Below are positions 44,749-54,491 of a stretch of DNA of 64,000 nt, one piece after another. The stretch spans positions 299,842 to 363,841 of the forward strand of contig CAVUNV010000009.1 in NCBI GenBank assembly GCA_963742925.1, read 5' to 3'. Made by a program: the position numbers and the translations under genes. The stretch is from PALSA-612 sp963742925 (GTDB taxonomy: Bacteria; Actinomycetota; Thermoleophilia; Gaiellales; Gaiellaceae). The notes under the pieces were generated by a model. It had not been told where the DNA came from, ran no database searches, and saw only the letters and a list, made by a program, of their open reading frames with translations. Position 1 is the first letter of the stretch. Every line of letters starts with the position of its first letter.

Positions 44749-46226
44749 GGCGAACAGTGCCTCCCACTCCTCTGGCTTCGTCAGCAAGGCGGATGCGCCG
44801 ATCCCGAGGACGATGAAGAGCAGGAAGGTGACCTGGATGAACGCGAAGGAGTCGTACGTGAACATGCCGACGGCGTAGGCGGCTGACGCTTGCTGTCGGT
44901 CGCTACGAGCAGCCAGCCTCGAGGAGACTGGTCGCGCTTCGCCGCCCGGCCCATCCGGCGGATCAGAACGTACAAAGACCCAACCGAGGGCAAGAGCTCC
45001 GGCGAGGCCCGTCTCGGCCAGGATCCCGAGCCACATGTCGTCGGTGATCGGCGCATTGGCCGCGAGGTTCGGCTCGAGGGACCGTGACCCGCGTGAAGCC
45101 GCCTTCGCCCAGAATCGGGTTCGGCAGGAACTCGTGGCGGAGGACCGGCCCGAGCGTCGCAAGACGACCGCTCCCGACGGCGTTCTTGTTCTCCGCGGCG
45201 AGAGGTCTGCCTGCGGGGAAGAACGATTGCTTGATCGAGCCGAGCGCTCCGGGGACGGCGAAGTGGATCACGACCACGAGCGGGACGAGAGCCGGCCAGA
45301 AGCGCTTCGTCTCCGCCGAGCGCAGCACCAGAAACACGATCGCGATCGCGATCAGCATCACGACTCCCGTCCGCGACCGTGTCGCGAACACGCCCGTAAC
45401 GAGCAAGGCCAGCACCAGCCCACCAGCGCCAGCTGTCCTGTGCATGCGTGCCCGGTACACCGCAAGCGGGACGCAGCATCGCAAAGGCGGCTCCGAACGC
45501 GATCGGATGCTGGGCCGAGCCCGTAGACGCGAAGACCGCCTCCACGCAGCGTCTCCACGCCGAGGCTCGCGTTGTAAGCGAAGGACCGGGAACACGGAGC
45601 TGAGATGGTTGAAGACGTTGACGTGCGTCGCCGACTCGACGAGCGCGAAGACGCCGAGCACGGCTCCTCCGCAGACCAGTAGCCGGACCACGAAGTCGAT
45701 GTCCGCCGCGCGACGCACCACGCTGACGACGACGTAGAAGAAGACGACGTAGCTGAGCAGAAAGTCAGGTTCTTGACCGTGTACGTCGCGGTCGATTCGA
45801 ACCGGGCTTTGTTCACGAGCAGCGAGAGGACGATCACGCCGAGGTAGCAGAACAGCGGCGCCTCGAATCCACTTGCCCGCAGGCTGCACTCCGGGATCGA
45901 CGAGCAGCGACAGGAGCCAGAGGAGGATGACGATCGCGACGACGATCCGGTACGGCTCGAGATTGAGAGGGAGGTTCGCCGGCAGCGAGTAGCGCCGAAT
46001 CGGAATGAACAGGATCGTGAGCAGCGTCAGCCCGAGGAGCGAGCGCCAGGAGAGCAGCACCTCGTGGAACACGGTGAGCACGACGACGGAGCACGACCGC
46101 CGGCCCGACGACCCGGACACCGTGGCCGGACACGACCGCCCCAGCGAGCGCCACCATGCACGCGAGGACGATCAGCGATGCTGCGACGGACTCCCGCCGG
46201 CTCCGCCCAGCGGCAACGGCGATCAC
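44740..46226 (-). CDS. O-antigen ligase/polymerase-like (Wzy) membrane protein, several frameshifts
   Basis: Starting at GTG 46226 within the end of the Wzz-like gene, successive hydrophobic segments appear in different frames: VAASLIVLACMVALAGAVVS, LLGLTLLTILFIPIRRYSLP, RIVVAIVILLWLLSLLVDPG, FLLSYVVFFYVVVSVVRRAA, GLVLALLVTGVFATRSRTGV and TFLLFIVLGIGASALL. The loop FLPNPILGEGGFTRV and DMWLGILAETGLAGALAL near the C-terminus fit the Wzy_C/O-antigen ligase domain. At least five frame changes are needed. Role: polymerising lipid-linked repeat units at the membrane. Confidence 0.75.
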
Positions 46227-47122
46227 TTTCGTCTTTGCGTCGTCTCAGCCCCCGCTGCGGCACGCCGCTCTTCCGAGCGGGGTTGCGCTTCGGAAGATCC
46301 GGCGCTTCGAGCCGAGGCTCGGCCTTTGGTTCAGGCTTCACGGAGGCGGTGCCTCCGAGGGCTCCAGCGCCTCGAGCCGGGGCTCGGCCTTTGGTTCAGG
46401 CTTCACACGAGGCCGGGCCTCCTTCGAAGGCTCCAGCGCCTCGAGCCGGGGCTCGGCCTTTGGTTCAGGGCTGCGCGCGGACGACGGCGGCTCTCGGCCT
46501 CAGGTTCTCGAGCAGATAGATCAGCCCCAGGACCACGATCATCGCGGCCAGGAAGATGAAGATCGGGATGGTCAGCTTTCGACTCGAGGTGACCTTGCGC
46601 CATCGAGTCGCCGGCGAGACGACCTGAACGACGAAGCGCTGCGAGCGCGGGATCGACTGCGAACTGGTCGCGAGGTAGTCGATGAACGTCGACGACGCCC
46701 GGCGTGCGACGTACGTCGCTCGCGCGGCAGAGCTCCCCGTTCCGGCGAACTCGAGCAACGGAATGCGGGTTGTTGTTTTGGTCCGAACCTAGCGCGAGGC
46801 CACGTAGTCGCCGGTGGCCGGAGTCGCCTGCCCGCTCGGGAAAGACCTTGTTCCTCACGAGGGCGCTATTCGCGATCTGCGCGTAGTAGGAGGTGGGCGG
46901 CTGATCAGTACCGGTTGGTGGGCACGACGGACAGATCGCCGACGCCAAGCCGAGCGTCTCCGTGCTTTGCCACGTCTCTCCCTGACGGTGAGAGATCGAA
47001 AGACCGTGCGCGAAGCTGACCCGGTAGACCGAGAGGAACGTCACGGCAAGCGCGAGCGCGAAGCCGCAGGCGGCAACGACCCGGAATCTCCAGATCACTC
47101 CCAGGTGCGTCCGAAGGTCCAA
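46224..47122 (-). CDS. Wzz-like chain-length determinant / polysaccharide co-polymerase, several frameshifts
   Basis: From 47122 the N-terminus DLRTHLGVIWRFRVVAACGF with the following hydrophobic run is the first Wzz membrane helix. The periplasmic part appears in pieces (TSYYAQIANSALVRNKVF, VARRASSTFIDYLATSSQSI, RFVVQVVSPATRW). The second helix reads IFIFLAAMIVVLGLIYLLEN near 46520. A repetitive charged tail then follows, with units containing KPEPKAEPRLEALEPS, ending by a frame that gives GAETTQRRK and a TGA inside the Wzy GTG (GTGA overlap). It controls polymer length together with Wzy. Confidence 0.7.
46300..46470 (-). repeat. three imperfect 65-69-bp tandem repeats in the Wzz tail
   Basis: The marker GGCCTTTGGTTCAGG begins at 46321, 46386 and 46455, giving spacings of 65 and 69 bases. 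On the coding strand each unit encodes a Pro/Glu/Lys-rich block (KPEPKAEPRLEA). The 65-base spacing is not a multiple of three, matching a frame break in the gene at this place. Repeats like this readily gain or lose copies and cause assembly errors. Confidence 0.8.
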
Positions 47123-47125
47123 GAG

Positions 47126-47392
47126 CTACTCCGGCTCCGGCTCGGTAGCGACAGCGTGCGGACGAGACGCAGCCATGAAGAGCGACGGCCGCCTCGGTCC
47201 GGTTCGCGACCCCGAGCTTGCGGTAGACCGAGGCCAGGTGGAACTTGACCGCGTGCACCGACAGACCGAGGCGATCGCCGATCTCGCCGTTCGTCGATCC
47301 GCTCGACGCGAGCCGAAGCACCTCGAGCTCACGGCCCGAAAGGCGCCAAGAGCCGCTCGGCGAACTGCCGGCTTGCTGGCTGCGAAAGTCAC
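47126..47392 (-). CDS. single-domain LuxR-type regulator (frame uncertain)
   Basis: The helix-turn-helix is plain: WRLSGRELEVLRLASSGSTN, then GEIGDRLGLSVHAVKFHLAS and VYRKLGVANRTEAAVAL, a GerE-type domain like that at 31.4 kb. The frame with a usable GTG start (47392) and the frame holding the domain differ, and a second shift near 47175 restores a short end reading MAASRPHAVATEPEPE. One or two indels are needed for a roughly 90-residue protein. It has no receiver domain. It is divergent from pssD-like and directly upstream of the Wzz-like gene, so it may regulate polymer length genes. Confidence 0.6.
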   Translation of the reverse strand: MTFAASKPAVRRAALGAFRAVSSRCFGSRRADRRTARSAIASVCRCTRSSSTWPRSTASSGSRTGPRRPSLFMAASRPHAVATEPEPE

Positions 47393-47454
47393 TTACCGAT
47401 GCTAGTGCGGGCCTGAGGATCGAGCCACCGGCCGTTCGAGCAGCATTGCCGAAC

Positions 47455-47474
47455 CTAACTAGCCGATTGGTTAG
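47455..47474. promoter_or_regulatory. inverted repeat between divergent luxR-like and pssD-like genes
   Basis: CTAAC (47455-47459) and GTTAG (47470-47474) are perfect complements separated by 10 bases, in the space between the two divergent starts. LuxR/NarL dimers bind inverted half-sites of this size. It is a candidate operator for the neighbouring regulator, on position and symmetry only. Confidence 0.3.
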
Positions 47475-47570
47475 TGGGCTCTGCCTGTTCGGTTGTAGAC
47501 GGAGCCGGCCCGTGGCACCTACGCTGATGCATGTGAGCGCCTTCCAGCACGACGGCCGCAAGCGGAGTGG

Positions 47571-48041
47571 ATGGTGTCCGGTCGAGTAGATGTCCTGCTC
47601 GTCTGCTCGGCGGGAGGCCACTTGCTGCAACTCTGCCTGCTCTCCGACGCCTGGAGCGAGATGTCTCATGCCTGGGTCACGCTCGAGCGGGACGACGCGC
47701 AGATGCTCTCGGGTGAGCGCGTCTTCTACGCCTACGGTCCGACGGAGAGGAATCTTCCCAACCTGCTCAGGAACATCGGCTATGCGTGGAAGCTCGTGCG
47801 CCGCCTGCGGCCGAAGGTGATCGTGACGACCGGCGCGGGACTCGCCGTACCGTTCGCCTGGGTCGGACGCCTCCACGGTGCGAAGGTGGTCTACATCGAG
47901 AGTCTGACCAGGATCCAGGCACCGTCCCTGAGCTACCGCCTCGTCAGCCCGGTCACGAGCCGGGCGTACGTCCAGTGGCCGGAGCTGGCCTCTGCCGTCC
48001 GCGGAACTCGCTACGCCGGCAACGTCCTCGAGCAAACGTGA
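47571..48041 (+). CDS. PssD/Alg14-like glycosyltransferase subunit
   Basis: 156 residues from ATG 47571. VDVLLVCSAGGHLLQLCLLS is the Alg14/PssD N-terminus with the S-x-G-G-H motif. RPKVIVTTGAGLAVPFAWVG and VVYIESLTRIQAPSLSYRLV follow the family closely. PssD is the membrane-associated acceptor half of a split GT-B enzyme and needs PssE. The next gene, overlapping by 4 bases, is that partner. Frame intact. Confidence 0.9.
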   Translation: MVSGRVDVLLVCSAGGHLLQLCLLSDAWSEMSHAWVTLERDDAQMLSGERVFYAYGPTERNLPNLLRNIGYAWKLVRRLRPKVIVTTGAGLAVPFAWVGRLHGAKVVYIESLTRIQAPSLSYRLVSPVTSRAYVQWPELASAVRGTRYAGNVLEQT

Positions 48042-48537
48042 TCCTCGTCACCACCGGCACAAATGCTCCGGCGTTCGACCGCCTCTTGCAGGAAGTCGAA
48101 GCGATGGACATCGACGAAGCCGTGGTCGTCCAGCACGGTCCTTCCGCCTTGAGACCGGCAGGCGCGACGTGCGTCGATTACGTCTCGTTCGACCGGTTCG
48201 TCGAGCTCGTCCGCGAAGCGAGGATCGTCGTCACGCACGCCGGTGTGGGCTCGATTCTCGTCACGCTGATGAATGGGAAGCGGCCGTTCGTCGTCCCCCG
48301 GCTCGCCCGCTTCGGGGAGCACGTCGACGATCACCAGCTCGAGCTCGGGCGGCGGCTGAGCGAGATCGGTGTGGTCGAGCTGATCGAAGACCCCAGTCAG
48401 ACTCGAGAGCGCGATCCGGTCGGACTCCTCGTAATGGCGGCTCTGCGCCCACCAGGAGTCGCGGATCCGGACGACTCGCCAACGATCTTGCCGCATACCT
48501 CGATTCGATCGTCGGCGGCCGAGCCGACCACGGGTGA
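48038..48537 (+). CDS. PssE/Alg13-like glycosyltransferase subunit (frameshift near C-terminus)
   Basis: From GTG 48038, VILVTTGTNAPAFDRLLQEV, then YVSFDRFVELVREARIVVTH with AGVGSILVTLMNGKRPFVVP, the UDP-sugar-binding region of Alg13-type proteins (H-A-G-x-G-S). After GVVELIEDPSQ near residue 120 the frame is lost, and the usual end (GRLANDLAAYLDSIVGG) appears in another frame, stopping at 48537. With PssD it should form one complete glycosyltransferase. Confidence 0.85.
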
Positions 48538-48635
48538 GAGCTCTCCGAAGCCAGCTGGGCGACGCTGGCACCAAGGTTGCCTAGCTTGACGGGCCGAGAG
48601 CCGACGCACGACTTGGCACCGGGTACGGTAGGCCT

Positions 48636-50230
48636 GTGAGTGAGGCGCACTTTCGAGCACGTCGTGCCTGAACACACACAAGTTCGGCAAGACCCGCGAG
48701 TCGCAACTCGATGACGCCCAGCGCGGGTCGAGCGGCCGACGGCAACGGCACACGCGCTCAACCTCCATGGTGCGGTCAGGAGCGGCCTCGCATGGAAAGG
48801 TCTGCTCGTCATCGTCGTCCAGATCACGCGGACAGTCTCCGGCGTGATCCTCGTCCGGCTGCTTCAGCCGAGCGACTTCGGGCTCGCCGGAATGGCCATG
48901 CTCTTCTCGGGCCTGGTGCTCGTCTTCTCCGATATCGGGCTCGGCGCGGCACTCGTCCAGCGCAAGTCGATCTCCGAGGACGACCGATCTACGGCCTTCT
49001 GGACAACCGTGATGTTCGGCGCGCTGTTCACTCTCACCGCGATCGGGCTCTCCGGCCCCATAGCGAGCTTCTTTCACCAACCCCAGGTCAAGAGATCTGC
49101 TCATGGTGCTTTCGATCACGTTCGTGATCGGCTCGCTCGGAATGACCCAGGCGTCACTCATCCACAGAGCGATGGCACTTCCGTGCTGATCTCGATTCGA
49201 TTGATGATCGCGACCGTCGGCGGATGCGCAACGGCTATCGTCGTGGCTTGGCAGGCGGTGGCGCCTGGTCGCTCATCGCCCAGGAACTCGCGGTGACCAT
49301 CCTTTCGACGGCGTTCCTCTGGTTCACCTGCGACTGGAGACCGAGGTTCGTCTACTCGTGGGGAGCCTGAAGGACCTCGGTGGCTTCGGTTCCAACGTCG
49401 TTGGCTCGAACTTCCTGGGTTTCTTCAGGGCAACGGTGACAACATCCTGATCGGTCGGTATCTCGGCTCGTCATCGCTCGGCGTCTACACCGTTTCGTAC
49501 AACGTCATCCTCGTCCCGTTGACGCGACTGTTCGGCCCGGTTCAGGAGACTCTCTTTCCTGTGCTTTCGCGGATCCAGGACGACCCTGCGCGCGTCGCGC
49601 GCGTCTGGTTGCGGGCCGTGCGAGGCGTCGCGGCAGTGATCATGCCCACGATTCTCGGTCTGATTGTCGTCGCGCCGGACTTCGTCGATGTCATCCTCGG
49701 AAAGCGGTGGCACCAGGCGATTCCGGTTATTCGCATTCTCTCCCTCGTCACCCTCATGCTCGGATTCTGCGGCCGTTGCCAATCGCACTCTTCTGGCTCT
49801 CAATCGATCGCGGGTGGTCTTCGTTTTCGCCGTGAGCAAACACGGCGCTCATCTTGCCTGCATTCGCGTTGGGCCTACGCTGGGGCATCGTCGGAGTCGC
49901 GGCCTCGTATACGGCCGTCATGATCCCGCTGCAAGCCGCTCTCATCTTCTTCGTGATTCGCATGCTCAATATCAGTGTTTCTCGTTTCCTGCACAACGTC
50001 GCGAGCGTGGCGCAAGCTGCGGCTGATCATGATGGGCATTTGCTGGCTTTCCCGCGAGGGCCTCATTCACCTCGGCGTCTCGCGCCCCATCCGCCTCGCC
50101 GCTGTGATCCTGATCGGAGTTCTGACGTATCTTCCGGCTATAGCATGGCGCAGCCCGGACGTCATTCAGGAGATCAAGAACCTCCGCTCGGCGTCGACGC
50201 GGTGCTCGAAGAGTGGATCCGAGACCCGTC
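48636..50230 (+). CDS. polysaccharide flippase (Wzx/MATE-like), several frameshifts
   Basis: Hydrophobic segments in order: GLLVIVVQITRTVSGVILVR, LQPSDFGLAGMAMLFSGLVL, FSDIGLGAALVQRKSISEDD, FWTTVMFGALFTLTAIGLSG, NILIGRYLGSSSLGVYTVSY, ILVPLTRLFGPVQETLFPVL, VAAVIMPTILGLIVVAPDFV and IGVLTYLPAIAWRSPDVIQE. The pattern of a phase-soluble loop QRKSI after the second helix and YLGSSSLGVYT in the middle is that of the PST/Wzx family. At least six frame changes. The start is uncertain (GTG 48636 or later). Function: moving lipid-linked repeat units across the membrane for Wzy. Confidence 0.78.
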
Positions 50231-51039
50231 AGTTCCTAGGGACGCGCCACTGTTCACCCGGAGGCACGAACCATTCATACCTCTCGTTCAGCCGCCTAGC
50301 AAACGGGACGAGCAGGATACAGCCCTTAATCGCATCTTTTCTCTCGACCCGCTTCCTGACACGGTGCCAGTAGGCACGCTTCTCATACCCAACTCTCGAG
50401 TAGTACTCTCCCCCTGCATGGAGAACCTCGAGATCGTTCAGATAGCCCGCCCGCAAACCTAACTTCATGACCTTCTGAATGAAACGTTCGTCCTCGAGCC
50501 AGAAGGTCTCCTTCCTATTCTCGCCGAAACCTCCTACTCGGTCGTACACCCGCCTTGAGGTCAGACTACAACCGCCTCCTGTGGGCCCGACTCTTTATCC
50601 GGACCCCGTTTATCTCGTCGACTCGATACAGGTAGGCATTCTTGCCATACATGATCTGCGCCGTGGCATCGTTTGGGTTGTTGACGAGGTTGGCAGCAAG
50701 ATAACCGAAGTCATCTAGTCGCATGAATGCATCCATTAGTGCGGCATCCCAACACATAGGAGCGTCAATAATATCATCGTCAACTTCGATCAAATAATCC
50801 GCAGTGGTCGACGCGAATGCACGATCATAGGCATTTTGCCCGAGATTCTCATGCCAGTGAATGACTCGGAACCGATCGCTTGCGAGAGTATCTAAGTACT
50901 GTCGCGTGCCGTCAGTCGAACCGTTGTTCCAGACAACGATTTCAATCGTTTTGTCTGATGTTCGCCTGAGAACGTTCTGGACGCACTGCTTCAGCAGATG
51001 GACGCGGTTGTAAGTGAGTACGACAACGGCGATGCTCAA
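50229..51039 (-). CDS. glycosyltransferase family 2 (one apparent frameshift)
   Basis: From ATG 51039: IAVVVLTYNRVHLLKQCVQN, IEIVVWNNGSTDGTRQYLD, HENLGQNAYDRAFAST and the metal motif YLIEVDDDIIDAPMCWD. A shift near 50565 leads to YDRVGGFGENRKETFWLEDE, with the acidic catalytic motif, and an aromatic C-terminus. Base composition is noticeably more A/T-rich than that of neighbouring genes between about 50.3 and 51.1 kb, which suggests separate ancestry. Confidence 0.78.
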
Positions 51040-51206
51040 GAGGTGAAGCTCCAGTCGTCCGTCAGAGGTTGGCGGCTGCTGTTCGGTGGGGTCTCTTCAA
51101 GACACACGGCGAATCAAGAGAGGCGTTGAGAACGGAGGTGCGTAGCTCTGTCACACTATCGTCTGCGTTGCAGGAGTCCGCAAGGCCTTCACTTGGACGG
51201 AGATTG

Positions 51207-52430
51207 TCATGACGGCGAAGGCTCGATGACCTCGCGGTAGACACCGAGGAGCCTCTCACCCGCGGCTGCCCAGGTCCATTCAGGGGCCGTGCGGATTGCA
51301 CCGTCTCTCAGCACGTCTAGCAGCGCTCGATTCTTGCCGAGGAGTGTGATGTGTCCCGCCAGCGCATCGACGTCGCCCACGCGGTGGACGAGCGCGTTCG
51401 TCATGTGCTCGCAGACGCCAGCGCAGACGTCCGAGACAAGCGGGACGCAGCCGCTACCCAGTGCTTCCATGACGACGAGCGGCGATCCCTCCTCGATCGT
51501 CGGGAGTACGAGGACGTCGCTTCGGCGCATCAGCTCCGGGAGGTCGTCTCGTGCCCGAGCACGCTGCACGCTCGGATGCGCGAGCATCGGGGCGAGCTTC
51601 TGCCTCGTACGACGGGAAGAAAGGCGCCGGCGATCATGAAGGTGCCCTCCTGACGAGGCGGGTGAACGCAGCCACGCCTCGAGAGCGTAGTGGAGCCCCT
51701 TTCCGGCCGCGGCATAGGCCGACGAAGAGCAGCGTTAGCGGCCGGTGCCGTATCCTGCGGCGCGCGATCGGCGGGGTAGTAGACCGCTTCGTCGAAGCCG
51801 TACGAGTGCCGGGCCAGCTTCTCGGGAGCGAAGCCCTCGTCGAGGAACGAGCGCACAACGAACTCGGACGGGCAGAGCAGGCCCGCCAGACTGAATTCCT
51901 GCTCTTCACTCTCGAGACCTCCGCGTTGTACGCGTGCTCGTCGACCCGGCGGCAGCAGGCACTCCGAGACGCTCACACTCATGCTCACGAGCTCGTACGC
52001 GAAGCGCGTGTGGGCGTTCGGCCGCTCGAGCACTGTCGGGATGCCGAGTCGCGCTTGCACGTCCTCAGCGTCTCGAGCGCGCCGCTCGGCCAGGTGTGGA
52101 CGATGTCGACGGTTCCGGCCAGGGCCGGGAGCCTGCGTGCGACGATCCGGTCGTGAAGCGCGAGTGCCCGCCATTGCCCCAACGCCCGGTAGGGAATCCG
52201 CAACCGGCCTCTTGCGAGCGTCGGCTTGACGTGAACGCTGCGGGCAGACTCCGGGCAACAGCACCGGGGAAAGCGAGCACGTCCGCGCCGGCGGCCGCGA
52301 CTCCCGCCACCTGCTGCCAGGCCGTCTCACAGATCCGCCCGGCGCCGATCTTGTGCGGGAAGCTGTAGAGAACGCGAACGTTCGCGCCCGCGTCGGTCAG
52401 GTCTGACCGATCTGCTCCGGACTCTGGCAT
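51207..52430 (-). CDS. glycosyltransferase family 4 (several apparent frameshifts)
   Basis: ATG 52430 begins MPESGADRSD, then VRVLYSFPHKIGAGRICETA, a GT4 N-terminus with the Gly-rich donor loop. Pieces follow in other frames: RIVARRLPALAGTVDIVHTW, PSEFVVRSFLDEGFAPEKLA, and finally LPELMRRSDVLVLPTIEEGS with PLVVMEALGSGCVPLVSDV, the E-x(7)-E donor-binding motif. The end reads LLGVYREVIEPSPS. At least four frame changes. Confidence 0.75.
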
Positions 52431-52443
52431 GGTGGAGTAGACG

Positions 52444-54245
52444 TCAGGAAGAACAGCGTCCGTAGGCGTACTCGCCCCTGACCATTGACAGGCTAGTGAT
52501 TCGATTCCCGTTCTTCCCTCCGGCTGGCATGACATAGACGCTGACATTTCCGAAATCGCGTCGTAGTGCCCGCCGGCATGGGATCCAACTCAATCCGCTC
52601 CACCCACGGACTGCAGCGATGCTCCCGCCTACACCGGTCCCGCCGAGCGTCGTGTAGTACGGACTGGTAGTCCCAATGCCCACCACCGCTCCGCGGTCGA
52701 TCATCACCCACACAAACCCACCGTGAAGCCGAAGGGTGAACCGGTGCAACTTCCGGTTTCCAACGATGAGAACTCCTTGAGCGCGAGGACTTCCGTAGAA
52801 CGCGACGACGTCCGCCATCGGCTCGCCGATTCGAATCGCACCAATCGAGCGGCCGAACACGAGCAGGACGGGGTCACGCTGGTCGGCACCCGCATCCGAT
52901 CTGAACCGAACAGGTCGACGCTCTCCGTTGATGTCCGTCTCGGGTCGCGGCAATCGAGCAGGCACAAGATCGATGGCCGGTGACGCTCGCTTCAGAGCGA
53001 AGTTCCAGGCGGGAGAGGCGGGATTAGTGTAGGTCGACGAGTAGCTGTGCCCAGCCGAATTACCGAAACCGCAATGTGTGCGATTGGTAAAGATGTTGTA
53101 CGAATAGGTGAGCTCACCTGCCAGGTTGCTGCAGGCAACCGATTGATCGGGCCATCAAGGATGTTGCCGTAGCTCGTGATCGTGGAGCACCCTCCACCCC
53201 AGAGGCCGTCGACCGGTGTCCGCTCCTGGAAATAAGAATGGAATCGGACAGTGACATCGGTCAGCGTCGCCTGGCTTACAACCCCAGGTGACTGTCCCGA
53301 TCACGTGGCCGCCGTTACAGCCGGACGGGTCACACGGCAAAGCGAAGACGTTGTTCTCGAGCAGGAAGTGGTCGAGGTGGTCATTGTCCGACCGTGGGGG
53401 TGGAAGGCTGATGTCCTGCTGGTCGTCGTTCAGGAACCTCGACTGGGCGACATAGCCGTAGGTGGTGTCCTGCCAATGGATCCCCTCGATGTGCCCGGAC
53501 GGGTTGTTGTGATGACGTCGTGAGATCGTGTCACCGATCACCGCGACATGATCGGTGTTCACGTAGGCGCCCTGGTTGTTGATCCGAGCCGGGTCGCACG
53601 GCTGCAGCTGCGAGCCCGCGTTCGTCCCCGACACTCGAGTTGACGATGTAGACGTTCTGACGACCCGTAAACGCCGATCCGCCTGTGTGACCGTTCGATA
53701 GCACGATGTCATGCGGCCGCTGTTGATCACAGTTGCCGCCGGCAGCGTTCCCATCCCAACCGAGCTGATCCCGCCGTGACCGTTAAGCCGTCCAGCCGCA
53801 CGTACGGCGCAGAGATCGACAACCCCGAGACGGTCACCGACGCCCCAGCGGTGCCGGCTTGAACGTGATACAGCCCGACAGATCCTGCGCCACAGCATCA
53901 GAAGGGAAAGGCGCGCCCCACCTGCAGTTCGACCCAGCAGGCTTGGCGCTCGGCCAGGTAACAGTCTCCTGCGGATAGGAGCCAGACGCGACCAGCACCG
54001 AATCACCCGGCGACGCCACCTGATACGCCCGAGCCAAACGACGCACACGGCTTCGCCTGCGAACACGAATCTGCATCCGAACCGGACGGCGCCACGAAGA
54101 AGCTCTTCGTCGAAGCGCTGACTCCGCCAGCCGATCCGCCGACCAGCACACCACTGGCCGCCCCGTAGGCGATCGCAGGCACAGCAATCACGCCTAGGCC
54201 TAGGATCCAGAGCCTGCGCAGCGCAAGATGTGGATGGGAATTCAT
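52444..54245 (-). CDS. secreted beta-helix protein with different C-terminal domain (many frameshifts)
   Basis: ATG 54245 starts a signal peptide (WILGLGVIAVPAIAYGAASG). A beta-helix similar to that of the 38.4-40.8 kb protein follows (GSDADSCSQAKPCASFGSG, SPGDSVLVASGSYPQETVTW, GIHWQDTTYGYVAQSRFLND, HFLLENNVFALPC), but with no Fn3 or IPT domains. The C-terminal 150 residues are new: SIGAIRIGEPMADVVAFYGS, then a beta-rich tail (FTLRLHGGFVWVMIDRGAVV), a type seen in secreted Actinobacteria proteins. At least six frame changes between 53 and 54 kb; the last 520 bases are intact. Confidence 0.7.
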
Positions 54246-54491
54246 GCTCCGCGTCTGTGAAGCCTAGCCAGCGACAGCCGATGAGCCGACGAACCGCGGT
54301 TCGATGGGTTGACGAGATGCCGCTACGACGACGAGTCTTTCTTGTAGGAGCGAGTTCGAAGACGAAGAGCGCAAACCGGGGCTGCGAGCCTCGGCTTGCC
54401 AGGAAGCTGCGACCAGTTGCCAACAGTCCACGACCGACAGCCCTGCCTCTATCCCGGTGAAGGCCTTCGACGGAGGCCGAGACAAACAGCG

